Positions 8,770-17,695 are shown, counted from the first letter of the stretch. The stretch is 64,000 bases of DNA from Allobosea sp. (GCF_017308015.1 NZ_JAFKFW010000012.1:1-64000); one strand, 5' to 3'. The notes: generated by a model from the sequence alone, not told the origin. A program made the numbers and translations.

Positions 8770-9125
8770 GCGGCGAGGACAGCGAGGCGGCGGCCGATCC
8801 TCTTGTCTTCGAATTCCGGTTCGCGGAGCCGCCCGAGAAGCTCTGGCGTGCGCTCAGCACACCCGGCCTGCGCGAGCACTGGCTACCCGACGCGGAACTG
8901 GCCGATGCCGAGCCGAGCATCGTCACACCGGGGAAGGCGCTGCGCTATCGCATGCGCGACAGCGAGGCGCCCTTTCTCGAAAGCGTGGTCACGTTCCGCA
9001 TTAGCGCCAGCGAGGCCGGCGGAAGCTGTCTGCATGTGATCCATGAACTGACCGATCGCCGTGTCGGACTGGATTTGGTTCCAGCAAACAGCAATGGCCC
9101 GCCGCTGATGCGCGCCGCTGCCTGA
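8766..9125 (+). CDS. SRPBCC (AHSA1-like) domain protein
   Basis: 119 residues starting at the ATG that overlaps the ArsR stop. The N-terminal half has the SRPBCC/AHSA1 pattern ([31 protein letters not shown]), followed by beta-rich sequence ([30 protein letters not shown]). The fold forms a hydrophobic ligand pocket; members paired with ArsR regulators are often called activators of Hsp90 ATPase-like, but the ligand is unknown. It is shorter than the usual 140-160 residues, ending soon after the last recognisable strand. The tail ([17 protein letters not shown]) does not resemble the family's C-terminal helix. Confidence 0.8.
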   Translation: MSGEDSEAAADPLVFEFRFAEPPEKLWRALSTPGLREHWLPDAELADAEPSIVTPGKALRYRMRDSEAPFLESVVTFRISASEAGGSCLHVIHELTDRRVGLDLVPANSNGPPLMRAAA

Positions 9126-9174
9126 GACGACGCAAAACCATCATCCTGCTTTCTCGAAACCCTGGAGTTCGCCG

Positions 9175-9786
9175 ATGCGCGAAGCGATGCAACTCGTCCC
9201 TATGGTCGTCGAGCAGTCGAGCCGCGGGGAGCGCTCGTTCGACATCTACTCGCGACTGCTGCGCGAGCGGATCATCTTCCTCAACGGAGAGGTCAACGAC
9301 GCGACGAGCGCGCTGGTCTGTGCGCAGCTCCTGTTTCTGGAGGCGGAGAACCCGAAGAAGCCGATCCATCTCTACATCAACTCGCCGGGCGGCGTGGTGA
9401 CCAGCGGCTTCGCGATGTACGACACGATGCGCTACATCCGCTCGCCGGTACATACTTTGTGCATGGGTACGGCGCGCTCGATGGGCTCGTTTCTGCTCAT
9501 GGCCGGAGAGCCGGGCGAGCGCGGGGCACTGCCCAATGCCAGCCTGCACGTCCATCAGCCACTCGGCGGCTTCCAGGGGCAGGCTTCCGATATCATGATC
9601 CATGCGGAGGAGATGCGGCAGACCAAGCATCGCCTGACCCGGCTCTATGCCGAGCATTGTGGCCGCAGCTACGAAGAGGTCGAGCGGTCGCTCGACCGCG
9701 ACCGCTTCATGACCCCGGAAGAGGCCCTGGAATGGGGCTTGATCGACCGGATCGTCCACCGGATGGACGGTCCGGTCGCAGCGTGA
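9175..9786 (+). CDS. clpP: ClpP-family serine protease, stand-alone paralogue
   Basis: Proteolytic subunit of Clp proteases, forming a 14-subunit chamber fed by ClpX or ClpA. 203 residues with the full triad Ser102 ([10 protein letters not shown]), His127 ([12 protein letters not shown]) and Asp176 ([13 protein letters not shown]). The triad spacing of 25 and 49 residues equals that of E. coli ClpP. No clpX or tig is beside it, and the sequence around the serine differs from the usual GQAASMG. It is therefore probably a secondary ClpP copy rather than the clpX-linked one, which would lie elsewhere. It follows the ArsR/SRPBCC pair by 49 nt on the same strand but need not be co-regulated. Confidence 0.92.
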   Translation: MREAMQLVPMVVEQSSRGERSFDIYSRLLRERIIFLNGEVNDATSALVCAQLLFLEAENPKKPIHLYINSPGGVVTSGFAMYDTMRYIRSPVHTLCMGTARSMGSFLLMAGEPGERGALPNASLHVHQPLGGFQGQASDIMIHAEEMRQTKHRLTRLYAEHCGRSYEEVERSLDRDRFMTPEEALEWGLIDRIVHRMDGPVAA

Positions 9787-9805
9787 GCGGCCGGCCGCTA
9801 CTTGC

Positions 9806-10978
9806 CTATTTCTCCAGGAATTCCCGGATTGCGCCTTCTGCCTGCTTCATCGACATCACGCCGTCGAGATGGCCGCGCGAGCCGTCGATCGTGGCGTGGG
9901 TGATGTCGCGCCCGGCGGCCTTCGCCGCCATTACCGTGGTCGCGACCATGTCTGGCGTGAAGACGAGGTCCTTCGGCTGGGTGATCAGCAGCATCGGCGC
10001 CTTGATCTTGGCCATGCCGTCCGCGAGCGAGGTGCCGCCTGCGGCGAAGAGCTGGTTCGCCTTGACCAGATAGAGGAAGTGGTTGGCGTCGGAGAGCCTG
10101 GCGCGGGCCATGCCGGCATTGTCGAGCACGCTCTGGACCTGGAACTTGTTGGCGAGCGCCTTGCCGGGCTCCTCGCCGTTTTTGGCCGGGCGGCGGCCGA
10201 AGGTGGCGTTGGCCCAGTCCTGGTGATTGGCCTGCAGGGTCACGGCGGTCAGTGCCTTGGCGAGGCCGGCCAGAGGCGGCGTCTTGCCGTAATAGTCGCC
10301 GTTGCTCCAGTTGGGATCGACGAGGATGGGTGCGGCCCAGACGTCGAGCCAGGCGATCAGCATCGCATCGGCTTCGCCGGCGCCGATCACCGGCATGGCC
10401 TTGGCGACCATCTCGGGATGGCTCGCCGCCCATTCGAAGGTCTGGAGCGAACCCATCGAGGGGCCTGCGACCAGCGCGAGCTTCCTGATCCCGAGACTCT
10501 CGACCAACGCCTTCTGGACCTCGACGAAATCGCGGACCGTGACGATGGGAAAGTCGAGCCCGTAAGGCTTGCCGGTATCGGGATTGGTCGAGGCCGGGCC
10601 GGTGGTGGTGGTGTTGGGATCGCCGGTGTTGAGGTTGACCAGCGTGTCCGAGGACAGGACGAAATAGGTGTTCGTGTCGATCGCCTTGCCGGGGCCGATG
10701 ATTGCGTCCCAATAGCCCGGGGCCGCATCGTCGGCCGCGTATTTGCCGGCGGCGTGCGAATTGCCGGAGAAGAAATGGCAGATCAGCACGGCGTTGGATC
10801 TGTCGTCGTTCAGCGTGCCATAGCTCTCCCAGCCGACGCGGACATCCTTCAGCGTGCGGCCGCTCTGCGTGGTGAAGCTCGGAAGCTCGAAGACCTTCTT
10901 CTCGACTGTCATATCCTGCGCATCGGCCATGCCTGCCGTCATCCATCCTGCGAGCGCAAGCGCGCCCGTGATCCACAT
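9806..10978 (-). CDS. Secreted alpha/beta-fold hydrolase, homoserine O-acetyltransferase (MetX)-like
   Basis: 390 residues. The fold and layout follow MetX: TLKDVRVGWESYGTLN, CHFFSGNSHAAG, PGYWDAIIGPGKAIDTNTYFV, and the nucleophile elbow AGPSMGS with Ser174, where MetX has GGSMGG. Candidate acid and base residues are Asp in LITQPKDLVF and His in DGSRGHLDG. Unlike cytoplasmic MetX it starts with a signal peptide (MWITGALALAGWMTAGMADA, cut near residue 20), so it should act in the periplasm. Acetyl-CoA is not available there, which makes methionine synthesis unlikely; an esterase, lipase or acyltransferase role is more plausible. GAGGAAG precedes the ATG. It lies 83 nt downstream of the AsmA-family gene on the same strand. 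Confidence 0.85.
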   Translation of the reverse strand: MWITGALALAGWMTAGMADAQDMTVEKKVFELPSFTTQSGRTLKDVRVGWESYGTLNDDRSNAVLICHFFSGNSHAAGKYAADDAAPGYWDAIIGPGKAIDTNTYFVLSSDTLVNLNTGDPNTTTTGPASTNPDTGKPYGLDFPIVTVRDFVEVQKALVESLGIRKLALVAGPSMGSLQTFEWAASHPEMVAKAMPVIGAGEADAMLIAWLDVWAAPILVDPNWSNGDYYGKTPPLAGLAKALTAVTLQANHQDWANATFGRRPAKNGEEPGKALANKFQVQSVLDNAGMARARLSDANHFLYLVKANQLFAAGGTSLADGMAKIKAPMLLITQPKDLVFTPDMVATTVMAAKAAGRDITHATIDGSRGHLDGVMSMKQAEGAIREFLEK

Positions 10979-11061
10979 CTTCCTCGCCGCATCCTTTCCG
11001 CTGCCGCAACGAGACCCGGCGGCATCGGAGCGGATTCCCGGAACATCGGCAACCCGGGCAG

Positions 11062-12816
11062 CTATCGGGTGAGCAGCGTGGGCATGAGGGAAGCGCCGGC
11101 AGGGCTGAGGAAAGCCTCGCTCGCGACATCGAAGGCCGGAGCGTCGACAGGTCCCTTGAGCAGGAAGGGGAGCTTCAGGGCGCCGCTGGAGGAGGCGAGC
11201 AGTCCCGTCATGTCGAGGGTGCGGGGGCGCAGCGCGGCGCTGCCGGCGAGATTGAAGCGGTAGTTTGCGCCATTCATCTGCGCCTCGGTCAAGGCGAGCA
11301 GGCCGCCGGCGATCCCGGCATTGGCGCTGATGGTCTCGTAGGGTGTCTTGCCCTGCCGCCAGTCGCGCAGTGCCTGGACCGGGCTGCGCTCGGCCCGGCG
11401 GATCAACTCCCCGAAGGCGATGCCGCCGATCTCGCCCTGCCGGGCGGCCAGGTTGATGCGGCCGGTGAGCGACCCCAGCAACTCGTCGAAGGTGCGGCCG
11501 ACGCCGTCGAGAGCAAGCTGGAGGCTGCCGGTGCCGCTCAGCCGCGCCAGTTGCGGCAGGTCGGAAGCCGCTTGGCCGAGATTGACCTTGTCGAGCCCGG
11601 CCTGAAGCTTGATGTCGACGCCGGCCGGGGTGGCGACCGCGAGAAGACGGCTCTTGACGCTGCCACCATAGGCGCCGGCGCGGAGCAGCCCGGTCTCGAA
11701 ACGCCCCTTCTTGACCAGCAGATAGGTCGCGACATCGTCGAGCCTGGCCCCTTTCAGCCGGGCGGCATCGACGGAAATGCGCAGGTCGATGTCGCGCGCG
11801 CTCCAGGCATCGAGATCGAAAGGCGCCGTATCCGCGGCATCGACCGCCGGGATCGGCAGGCGATCGACGATGCGGCCAAGATCGAGCGCGGCGCCCGCGA
11901 GCGTGCCCGACAGCGCAAGGCGCCCGCCGGTCTCCGCCAGCTTGATCGCGCCATCCAGACGCTCGCCATCCAGATTGACGATGGCGTTGCTGAATGAGAC
12001 CTCGCGTGGCTTCATCTGAATATCGGCCGAGACCGCGACGGCACCGAGCGCCGATCCCAGACGCGATTCCTCGCCGAACCAGCCGAGCAGCTTCGGGAGC
12101 GAAGGGGTCGAAAGCACGAGCGGGCCGCTTATCACCGGCTCGCCGGGGCCGGAGCGGGTGCCTTCGAAGCGCAGCTTCAACAGCGATGACGTCGCCGAAA
12201 GCGCCGCCTTGGCGTTGCCGCCGACCATCGGCCAGAGCAGGTTCACCTCGGTCGGAACGCCGCGCCAGTTCAGCGAGCCGGACAGGGCGAGCGGTTCGTT
12301 CAGTTCGCGCTCGTCGATGACGAGGTCGAGATTGCGCACGACGCTCTGGATGGCGCCATTCGCCCGCAGGAAGACCGAGCCAGCGCTGATGACGATCTTG
12401 CTCTGGCTTTGCAGCCGTTCGAATTCGGCGAGAGCGGGGCTGAGCCATTCGGTGACGCCGTCGCTTCCGGGCAGGACGGCGACGTCGATCCGGGGGGCGA
12501 TGAGATCGACCCGGTCGAAGCCGAGGCGCCCGCCGAGCAGCGGCAGAAGGCGCAGATGCGCCTTGACGCGGACGGCCTCGCCGGCAAGCGCGCCGTCTCG
12601 CTGGGTAAAGGAGACCTGGGACAGGCTGATGCGCGGCAGGGGGAGCAGAGCGATCTCGGCCCGCCCGATCGTCTTGACGAGGAAGCCGGTCCGCTCCTCG
12701 ATCGCCTTGATCGCGCTACGCTGGACGCGCCCGAGCGCGACGTCCCAGGACTGCGAACCGAGCAGGCCGATGGCGACGACGAGGCTGAAAGCGATGATCG
12801 CAGCGCGTCTGGTCAT
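11062..12816 (-). CDS. AsmA family protein
   Basis: 584 residues. One N-terminal membrane segment (about 9-27, AIIAFSLVVAIGLLGSQ) is followed by a long periplasmic region rich in short beta strands. AsmA hallmarks are LGRVQRSAIKAIEERTGF, LLPLPRISLSQVSF near 80-95 and the C-terminal GELIRRAERSPVQALRDWRQGKTPYETI. AsmA-like proteins are thought to form bridges that move phospholipids between inner and outer membranes. I chose the ATG at 12816 (MTRRAAIIAF), preceded by GGAAG, over an in-frame start at 12882 that would add a hydrophilic leader. It lies 96 nt after the iron permease gene on the same strand. Confidence 0.88.
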   Translation of the reverse strand: MTRRAAIIAFSLVVAIGLLGSQSWDVALGRVQRSAIKAIEERTGFLVKTIGRAEIALLPLPRISLSQVSFTQRDGALAGEAVRVKAHLRLLPLLGGRLGFDRVDLIAPRIDVAVLPGSDGVTEWLSPALAEFERLQSQSKIVISAGSVFLRANGAIQSVVRNLDLVIDERELNEPLALSGSLNWRGVPTEVNLLWPMVGGNAKAALSATSSLLKLRFEGTRSGPGEPVISGPLVLSTPSLPKLLGWFGEESRLGSALGAVAVSADIQMKPREVSFSNAIVNLDGERLDGAIKLAETGGRLALSGTLAGAALDLGRIVDRLPIPAVDAADTAPFDLDAWSARDIDLRISVDAARLKGARLDDVATYLLVKKGRFETGLLRAGAYGGSVKSRLLAVATPAGVDIKLQAGLDKVNLGQAASDLPQLARLSGTGSLQLALDGVGRTFDELLGSLTGRINLAARQGEIGGIAFGELIRRAERSPVQALRDWRQGKTPYETISANAGIAGGLLALTEAQMNGANYRFNLAGSAALRPRTLDMTGLLASSSGALKLPFLLKGPVDAPAFDVASEAFLSPAGASLMPTLLTR

Positions 12817-12912
12817 GGACTTCCGAATCGGCACCGGGCCGAAAGTCAGCCAGCCCCCTGGCGGGACAGGGTTTAGGCCCATGCGGGGGGCTTGTCGAGG
12901 CTGGAAAGCCGG

Positions 12913-14598
12913 CTATCCCACGCGATCCGTACCGGTTTTCGCCAGCACGAAGGCCGGATAGAGGCCGGCCAGGATGATCAGGAGCGCCGCCAGCGCGCCA
13001 TCCTCGAAGACGCCGCGCGAGGCATGGCCGTAGACCACGGTCGCCAGCGTGTCGAGGTTGAGCGGCCGCAGCAGCAGCGTCGCCGGCAATTCCTTGAGGC
13101 AGTCGACGAAGACCAGAAGCGCTGCGGCCGCGATGGCGGGGCGCGCCAGCGGCCAATGAATGCGCCGCAGCACCTCAGGCCCGGCAGCGCCGAGCGCGCG
13201 TGCGGCGTCGTCGATCCGCGGCGAGACGCGCGAAAGCCCGCTCTCGACCCCGGATATTCCCATGGCGAGGAAGCGCACGATATAGGCGAGGACCAGCGCC
13301 GCGCCGGAACCGATCAGGATCAACCCGGGCTTGAGGCCGAACAGCGCGGATGCGGCATCGGCCATCAGGTTGTCGAACGCCGCAAGAGGGATCAGCAGAC
13401 CGAGCGCCAGCACGGTACCGGGCACCGCATAGCCGAGGCTGGCGATACGGGCGAGAGGCTTCAACCAGCTCTCGCGGCCGGCGCGGCCGGCGGTCGCGAT
13501 TCCGAGTCCCAGCGCGATCACCAGCGCCGCGGCAAATCCGGAGAGCAGAAGCGCGTTGCCGAGGAGGCGCAACAGCGCCGTGTCGAACTGCGCCAGCAGG
13601 CCGCGCTGCAGGATCTCGGTGACGAGGTAGGCGATGGGCAAGACGGCGCCGAAGAGCACGGGCAGGGCGCAGGCGAAGGCGGCGAGAGCGGCGCTGCGTC
13701 CGCGGAGCGGCCGGCGGGTGACCGGTCGGGGCTGGCGCACCGGCAGGGCGAAGCGCCTCTGCCCGCGCAGCTTCATCTCGGTGAGGATCAGAGCGAAGAC
13801 GATCAGCAGCATGACGCAGGCTATCTGGGCGGCGCCGGGCAGCGAGCCGCGATTGATCCAGGTCGTATAGATCGAGAGGGTCAGCGAGCGGACGCCGAGA
13901 TATTCGGTGGCGCCGATATCGTTCAGTGTCTCCAGCAGGACGAGGGTGAGACCGGCGGCGAGCGCCGGGCGCGCGAGCGGCAGACCGATGCGCCAGAACA
14001 GGCGGCCGGGCGCGGCGCCCAGATTCCGCGCCGCTTCGACGATGCTGGCGCCCTGCACGCTGAAGAGGGCGCGCGTGCTGAGATAGACGTAAGGGTAGAG
14101 AACGATCGCCATGATCGCGATCGCGCCCGGCAGGTTGCGCGGGTCGGGAAACCAGTAGTCGCGCAGGGAATGCCAGCCGGTCATGCCGCGCAATGCACTC
14201 TGGAGCGGCCCCTGAAAGCCGAGGAATTCGACGTAGATATAGGCGGTCAGATAGGTCGGCAGTGCGAGAGGCAGCACGAGCAGCCATTCGAGCGATCGTC
14301 GTCCCGGAAAATCATACTGCGTCACCAGCCAAGCGGTGCCGACGCCGATGACGGCGCAGGCCGTGCCGACGCCGATCAGCAACAGGCTGGTCTGGACGAG
14401 GGCCGTAGGCAGCACGTTCGCGGCGAGATGCGGCCAGATCTCGGCCGCCTGCCGCGACGAAAAAGCGGTTGCGACGAGCGCCAGCAGCGGCAGCAGCACG
14501 AGCGCTGCCCCGCCGATCGCGGCATAGGCGAAACGCGTTGACGGCCGCCACGAGAGTGGCGACCGTCGCATAGCGTAGAGCGGGTGGCTCAGGCTCAA
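12913..14598 (-). CDS. fbpB: Ferric iron ABC transporter permease (FbpB type)
   Basis: 561 residues, the double-length permease of Fe3+ importers, with about 12 membrane helices in two homologous halves. Each half has an EAA loop that docks the ATPase: EAARNLGAAPGRLFWRIGLPLARP from residue 188 and DAARALGAAGPEVLRRIHWPLARP in the second half. The start is probably TTG at 14598, overlapping the binding-protein stop by four bases (TTGA), which implies translational coupling. An ATG at 14571 would give a protein nine residues shorter. No ATPase gene follows; the next gene downstream is asmA-like. Confidence 0.92.
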   Translation of the reverse strand: MSLSHPLYAMRRSPLSWRPSTRFAYAAIGGAALVLLPLLALVATAFSSRQAAEIWPHLAANVLPTALVQTSLLLIGVGTACAVIGVGTAWLVTQYDFPGRRSLEWLLVLPLALPTYLTAYIYVEFLGFQGPLQSALRGMTGWHSLRDYWFPDPRNLPGAIAIMAIVLYPYVYLSTRALFSVQGASIVEAARNLGAAPGRLFWRIGLPLARPALAAGLTLVLLETLNDIGATEYLGVRSLTLSIYTTWINRGSLPGAAQIACVMLLIVFALILTEMKLRGQRRFALPVRQPRPVTRRPLRGRSAALAAFACALPVLFGAVLPIAYLVTEILQRGLLAQFDTALLRLLGNALLLSGFAAALVIALGLGIATAGRAGRESWLKPLARIASLGYAVPGTVLALGLLIPLAAFDNLMADAASALFGLKPGLILIGSGAALVLAYIVRFLAMGISGVESGLSRVSPRIDDAARALGAAGPEVLRRIHWPLARPAIAAAALLVFVDCLKELPATLLLRPLNLDTLATVVYGHASRGVFEDGALAALLIILAGLYPAFVLAKTGTDRVG

Positions 14599-15605
14599 TT
14601 GTCGAAGCCGACCTTGTCGACGAGATTGGCTGCGGCCTTACGCTGCTTGGCGACCTCGGAAAGCGTCAGCTTGTCCGGCGTGACGGCGCCGAGCAGCTTG
14701 ACTGCGGCGGAGTCGGTCACGGCCGCGTTGACCGGGAACTCGAAATTGCCGTTCGCATAGAGCGCCTGGGCCTTGTCGCCGAGCATGTACTCGACCAGCT
14801 TGACGGCGTTCTCCTTGTTCGGGGCATTCTTGGCGAGCGCCGCCGCCGAGACGTTCACATGGGTGCCGTCGCCGGCGAAGGTGGTCTTGAGCGGCTTGAT
14901 CGCATCGAACCAGCCCTTCTGCTCGTTCTTCGCCTCGCTCATCAGGCCGATATAATAGGTGTTGATGATGGCGATGTCGCAGAGGCCGGACTGAATGTCG
15001 CGGGCGACGTCGCGGTCGCCGCCGCCGGGCTTGCGGGCGGCGTTGGCGCGCACGGCCTTGAGCCAGGTCTCGGTCTTCTCGGCTCCATGATGAGCGAGAT
15101 AGGCGGCGAAGAGGGCATTGTTATAGGGGTGCTGGCCGGAGCGGATGCAGAACTTGCCTTTCCACTTGGGGTCGGCGAGGTCCTCATAGGTGATCGCATC
15201 CTGCTTGACGCGCTCCTTCGAGACCACCACGACGCGGGCGCGCTTGGTCAGGGTGACCCAGTTGTTGTCGGGGCGAAGCTGGGCCGGTACGGTCTTGTCC
15301 ACCACGTCCGACTTGATCGGCTGGGTGATGCCGGCATCGACCGCGGCGTTGATCTCGCCGACATCGACCATGAGCATGACGTCGGCCGGGCTGTTGGCAC
15401 CCTCGGCGCGGATACGCTCCTGCAGGCCATCCTTCAGGAAGACCGCGTTGACCTTGATGCCGGTATCCTTGGTGAAGGCTTCCAGAACCGGGTTGAGCAG
15501 GGCCGGCTCGCGGGTCGTGTAGAGGTTCACGCCCTGCGCGAAAGCCGGGGCGGCCAGCAGGCAGGAGGACAGCGCCAGGGCGTGGAGGTAGGTCTTTGCG
15601 ATCAT
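14595..15605 (-). CDS. fbpA: Ferric iron ABC transporter periplasmic binding protein (FbpA type)
   Basis: 336 residues. The signal peptide ends AFA (residue 23). The mature protein follows the FbpA/FutA fold: VNLYTTREPALLNPVLEAF at the N-terminus, DVMLMVDVGEI, KGKFCIRSGQHPYNN, and INTYYIGLM with the tyrosine pair Tyr217-Tyr218 that coordinates Fe3+. It delivers iron to the permease encoded immediately downstream. The upstream region is AT-rich and carries two TAGAATT motifs that could be degenerate Irr or other iron-responsive sites. Substrate is inferred from the NTYY motif and family. Confidence 0.93.
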   Translation of the reverse strand: MIAKTYLHALALSSCLLAAPAFAQGVNLYTTREPALLNPVLEAFTKDTGIKVNAVFLKDGLQERIRAEGANSPADVMLMVDVGEINAAVDAGITQPIKSDVVDKTVPAQLRPDNNWVTLTKRARVVVVSKERVKQDAITYEDLADPKWKGKFCIRSGQHPYNNALFAAYLAHHGAEKTETWLKAVRANAARKPGGGDRDVARDIQSGLCDIAIINTYYIGLMSEAKNEQKGWFDAIKPLKTTFAGDGTHVNVSAAALAKNAPNKENAVKLVEYMLGDKAQALYANGNFEFPVNAAVTDSAAVKLLGAVTPDKLTLSEVAKQRKAAANLVDKVGFDN

Positions 15606-16029
15606 TCTTCTGCTCCGTCGGTGGCGCGATCAGCGCGATGGGGGAGCGATAGAACGCCGTCCGCAGAGCGTCAATGAAGTATTCCTTTGATATCAATGCC
15701 TTATAGAAATTCTAGTTTGCCTCTTATTTTGACGAATTCTAATAAGCCAGGCATTGTCTTGGAAAGACAAAGGGATTTCGGCCGTACCCGCGGCGCCTGT
15801 TTTTCGGATGGGACGACCTGTCGCGGTCGAAGCTGGTCGTCTCTTGTTGAGCGTGGACCTCTGAACACGACGTTTCTGTCATGGTCGGACTTGTCCCGAC
15901 CATCCACGCCTTCATCGATGCAAAGCGGTGTCCAAGACGTGGATGCTCGCCATACGAGCGAGCATCACGAACAGGGGCAAGCCCGATAGTGACGTCCTGT
16001 TCCGCTCATGGACCGGGTTGGCCCGACAC
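15606..16029. other. Intergenic region upstream of fbpA
   Basis: 424 nt without a credible gene. The part near fbpA (about 15680-15750) is unusually AT-rich for this genome. It holds the dyad TAGAAATTCTA (15704-15714) and, at 15728-15742, TTTGACGAATTCTAA, a half-match to the Irr element TTAGAA-N3-TTCTAA. The far part holds a bipartite GTCAT repeat (15878-15967). Confidence 0.6.
15878..15967. repeat. Bipartite GTCAT/ATGAC palindromic repeat, family 1, copy 1
   Basis: Left stem-loop: ATGGTCGG (from 15881) pairs with CCGACCAT. A spacer bounded by CCACG and CGTGG follows, then a second stem-loop with TGCTCG and CGAGCA arms, ending in CATCAC. It begins with GTCATGGTCGG. The layout matches copies at 33366-33452 and 56823-56913. 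Confidence 0.7.
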
Positions 16030-17127
16030 TTAGCGCGTCGGCAGCGGGATCAGCCGGACCGGCTCGCGTTGGGTTGGATCGACCGTGCCGCGCAGGATGG
16101 CGTCGCTGGCGATGGTCTCGTCCCGAAGCTGCGCCTCGCGGACCCGCATCTGGCGCCGGACGCTACGGGCCTGCGCCTCCATCCGGGAAATGCCGACCCG
16201 TTCGTCGATCTGCTTGCGCTGCGACTTGCTGAGTTCGGAGGCCGTGCGGAAATCGCGAAAATCGCGGCGGCTATAGGGCCAGCCCGAACCGCCGGTGAAG
16301 GTCGAGACCTTGCCGTCGAGCACGACGCTGTCGCCCGGCCGCAAGGTGATGTCGCGCAGTAGCGAGATGCGCCGCTCGCCCGCCTGAACGATGGCCGGGC
16401 GGCAGGCAGGGTCGGCCGCCTTCTCGTGGCTGAAGGCCATGGGCAGGGCGCCATAGCGCTTGCCGTCGGCCGCCACGGCGTCGGCAAGGCTGGTCGTGCC
16501 GGCGGCCATGCGGAAGACCTTGACCGGAATGCCGGGGTTCATCGCGCCGCAAAGGGCTTCATGGGCCTTCATGTCACCGGCCGCGCGGAGATAGCCGATC
16601 GGGGCGTGGAAGCCGTCGCAGAGGCGCACGCAGAAGGTCCGCGCGCGGTCCGCTGCGCCCGTGATCCCGTCGAGCGAAGCGCTGGCCGTGCCGGCGGGCC
16701 GGCGCTGCTTGTCGGCCGTCTTGTGGGCCGATTTCCGGAAGGGGTTAAGATCGATCGACGGGTGCGCGAGGCGGCCATTCGGCCGCATCTGCATGAGCGG
16801 CAGGCGCCAGCCATTGCCGGCCGGCGCATAAGCACTGGCCTGCGGGGCGTAGCGGGTCGAACTATAGGTCGCGTTCTGCACGCGCGCCCGCTCCCGGCGT
16901 GCCGCTTCCTGGATCAGGAATTCGCGCGCACTGCCCTCGCTTTCGGCCTGAACCATCGAAGCCGTCAGCACAATCCCGCCGGAGCCGAGCGTGAACCCGA
17001 GCGCGGCGAGCGCAAGCAGACGTGCCGTGGGGCTGCGCCTTGCGATCTTCACCTTGCCGGAAACGGCAGCCAGAACATCACCGTCGCGGGCGAAAACCCG
17101 CGCCGGGACTTCACGGACACGCCACAT
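16030..17127 (-). CDS. DUF2865 domain-containing protein
   Basis: 365 residues. A cytoplasmic, basic N-terminus is followed by one hydrophobic segment (about 37-58), which is either an uncleaved signal anchor or a late signal peptide. The C-terminal half matches DUF2865 of Hyphomicrobiales: FCVRLCDGFHAPIGYL (165-180), a four-cysteine pattern (Cys166, Cys170, and the cysteines in EALCGAMNP and DPACRPA), and SLLRDITLRPGDSVVLDGKV. The C-terminal tail is charged and probably helical. The biochemical function is unknown; a periplasmic or envelope location is inferred. It is transcribed alone. Confidence 0.8.
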   Translation of the reverse strand: MWRVREVPARVFARDGDVLAAVSGKVKIARRSPTARLLALAALGFTLGSGGIVLTASMVQAESEGSAREFLIQEAARRERARVQNATYSSTRYAPQASAYAPAGNGWRLPLMQMRPNGRLAHPSIDLNPFRKSAHKTADKQRRPAGTASASLDGITGAADRARTFCVRLCDGFHAPIGYLRAAGDMKAHEALCGAMNPGIPVKVFRMAAGTTSLADAVAADGKRYGALPMAFSHEKAADPACRPAIVQAGERRISLLRDITLRPGDSVVLDGKVSTFTGGSGWPYSRRDFRDFRTASELSKSQRKQIDERVGISRMEAQARSVRRQMRVREAQLRDETIASDAILRGTVDPTQREPVRLIPLPTR

Positions 17128-17269
17128 CGCGTCACTCCAAACTACGCTTGTCCACCGTCCGCCGCCATTGGGGGTGTAGTTTACTTCTCGTTAAGCTTCA
17201 ACGTTTCCGGGCACACGGCCACCGGAAACGGATGGAATGCTTAACGCGAGCGAAGAGCGTCGTTACGGC

Positions 17270-17680
17270 TCAGAGCACGGAGATGAGGACGCCGAGCCAC
17301 ATGCAGAACAGCGCGATGACACCGATGCCGTAGACCGCGCCGCGCAGGGGCAGCTTGTTGGGGCCGACATGAATCAGGGTGTGTGCGATGCGGGTCGCAA
17401 CATAGAGCCAGGCGAGCAGTGCCATGGCATGGCCGGTGGCGCCCGTCTCCATCGCGATCATCACGACGGCGAAGAAAATTACAGGCGTTTCGAACTGGTT
17501 GGTGAAGTTCGCGGCCGCGAGCCGCGCCGGGACGGGGTAGCGCTCGGTCGACACCGTCACCTCGTCGGGCCGGACGGCGCCGCTGGCAAAGGCGGCCTTG
17601 CGGCGCAAGGCCAGGATGACGCCGACGACGAATATCCAGAAGATCATCGCCAGCGTCGGATAGATCAGCTTGAGAGTCAT
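17270..17680 (-). CDS. MAPEG family membrane protein
   Basis: 136 residues with four hydrophobic segments, the size and topology of MAPEG proteins (membrane-associated, eicosanoid and glutathione metabolism). Typical features are the first helix MTLKLIYPTLAMIFWIFVVGVIL, RYPVPARLAAANFTNQFETPVIFF and the GVIALFCMWLGVLISVL end. Bacterial members have no settled role; some are glutathione S-transferase-like. It lies 70 nt downstream of guaB on the same strand, but a 10-base-pair stem between them may limit read-through. Confidence 0.85.
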   Translation of the reverse strand: MTLKLIYPTLAMIFWIFVVGVILALRRKAAFASGAVRPDEVTVSTERYPVPARLAAANFTNQFETPVIFFAVVMIAMETGATGHAMALLAWLYVATRIAHTLIHVGPNKLPLRGAVYGIGVIALFCMWLGVLISVL

Positions 17681-17695
17681 GGTTGCGCGTCGCCT

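Noticed and set aside
9806-12448. A single 880-codon minus-strand frame spanning the MetX-like hydrolase and most of the AsmA gene
   Set aside because: Only the C-terminal 390 codons have protein character and a good ribosome-binding site; the upstream part is an out-of-frame reading of asmA, so it is not a fusion.
12892-14541. 549-codon plus-strand frame opposite the iron permease gene
   Set aside because: Highly charged Arg/Gln/Glu-rich shadow of a membrane protein gene; no motif.
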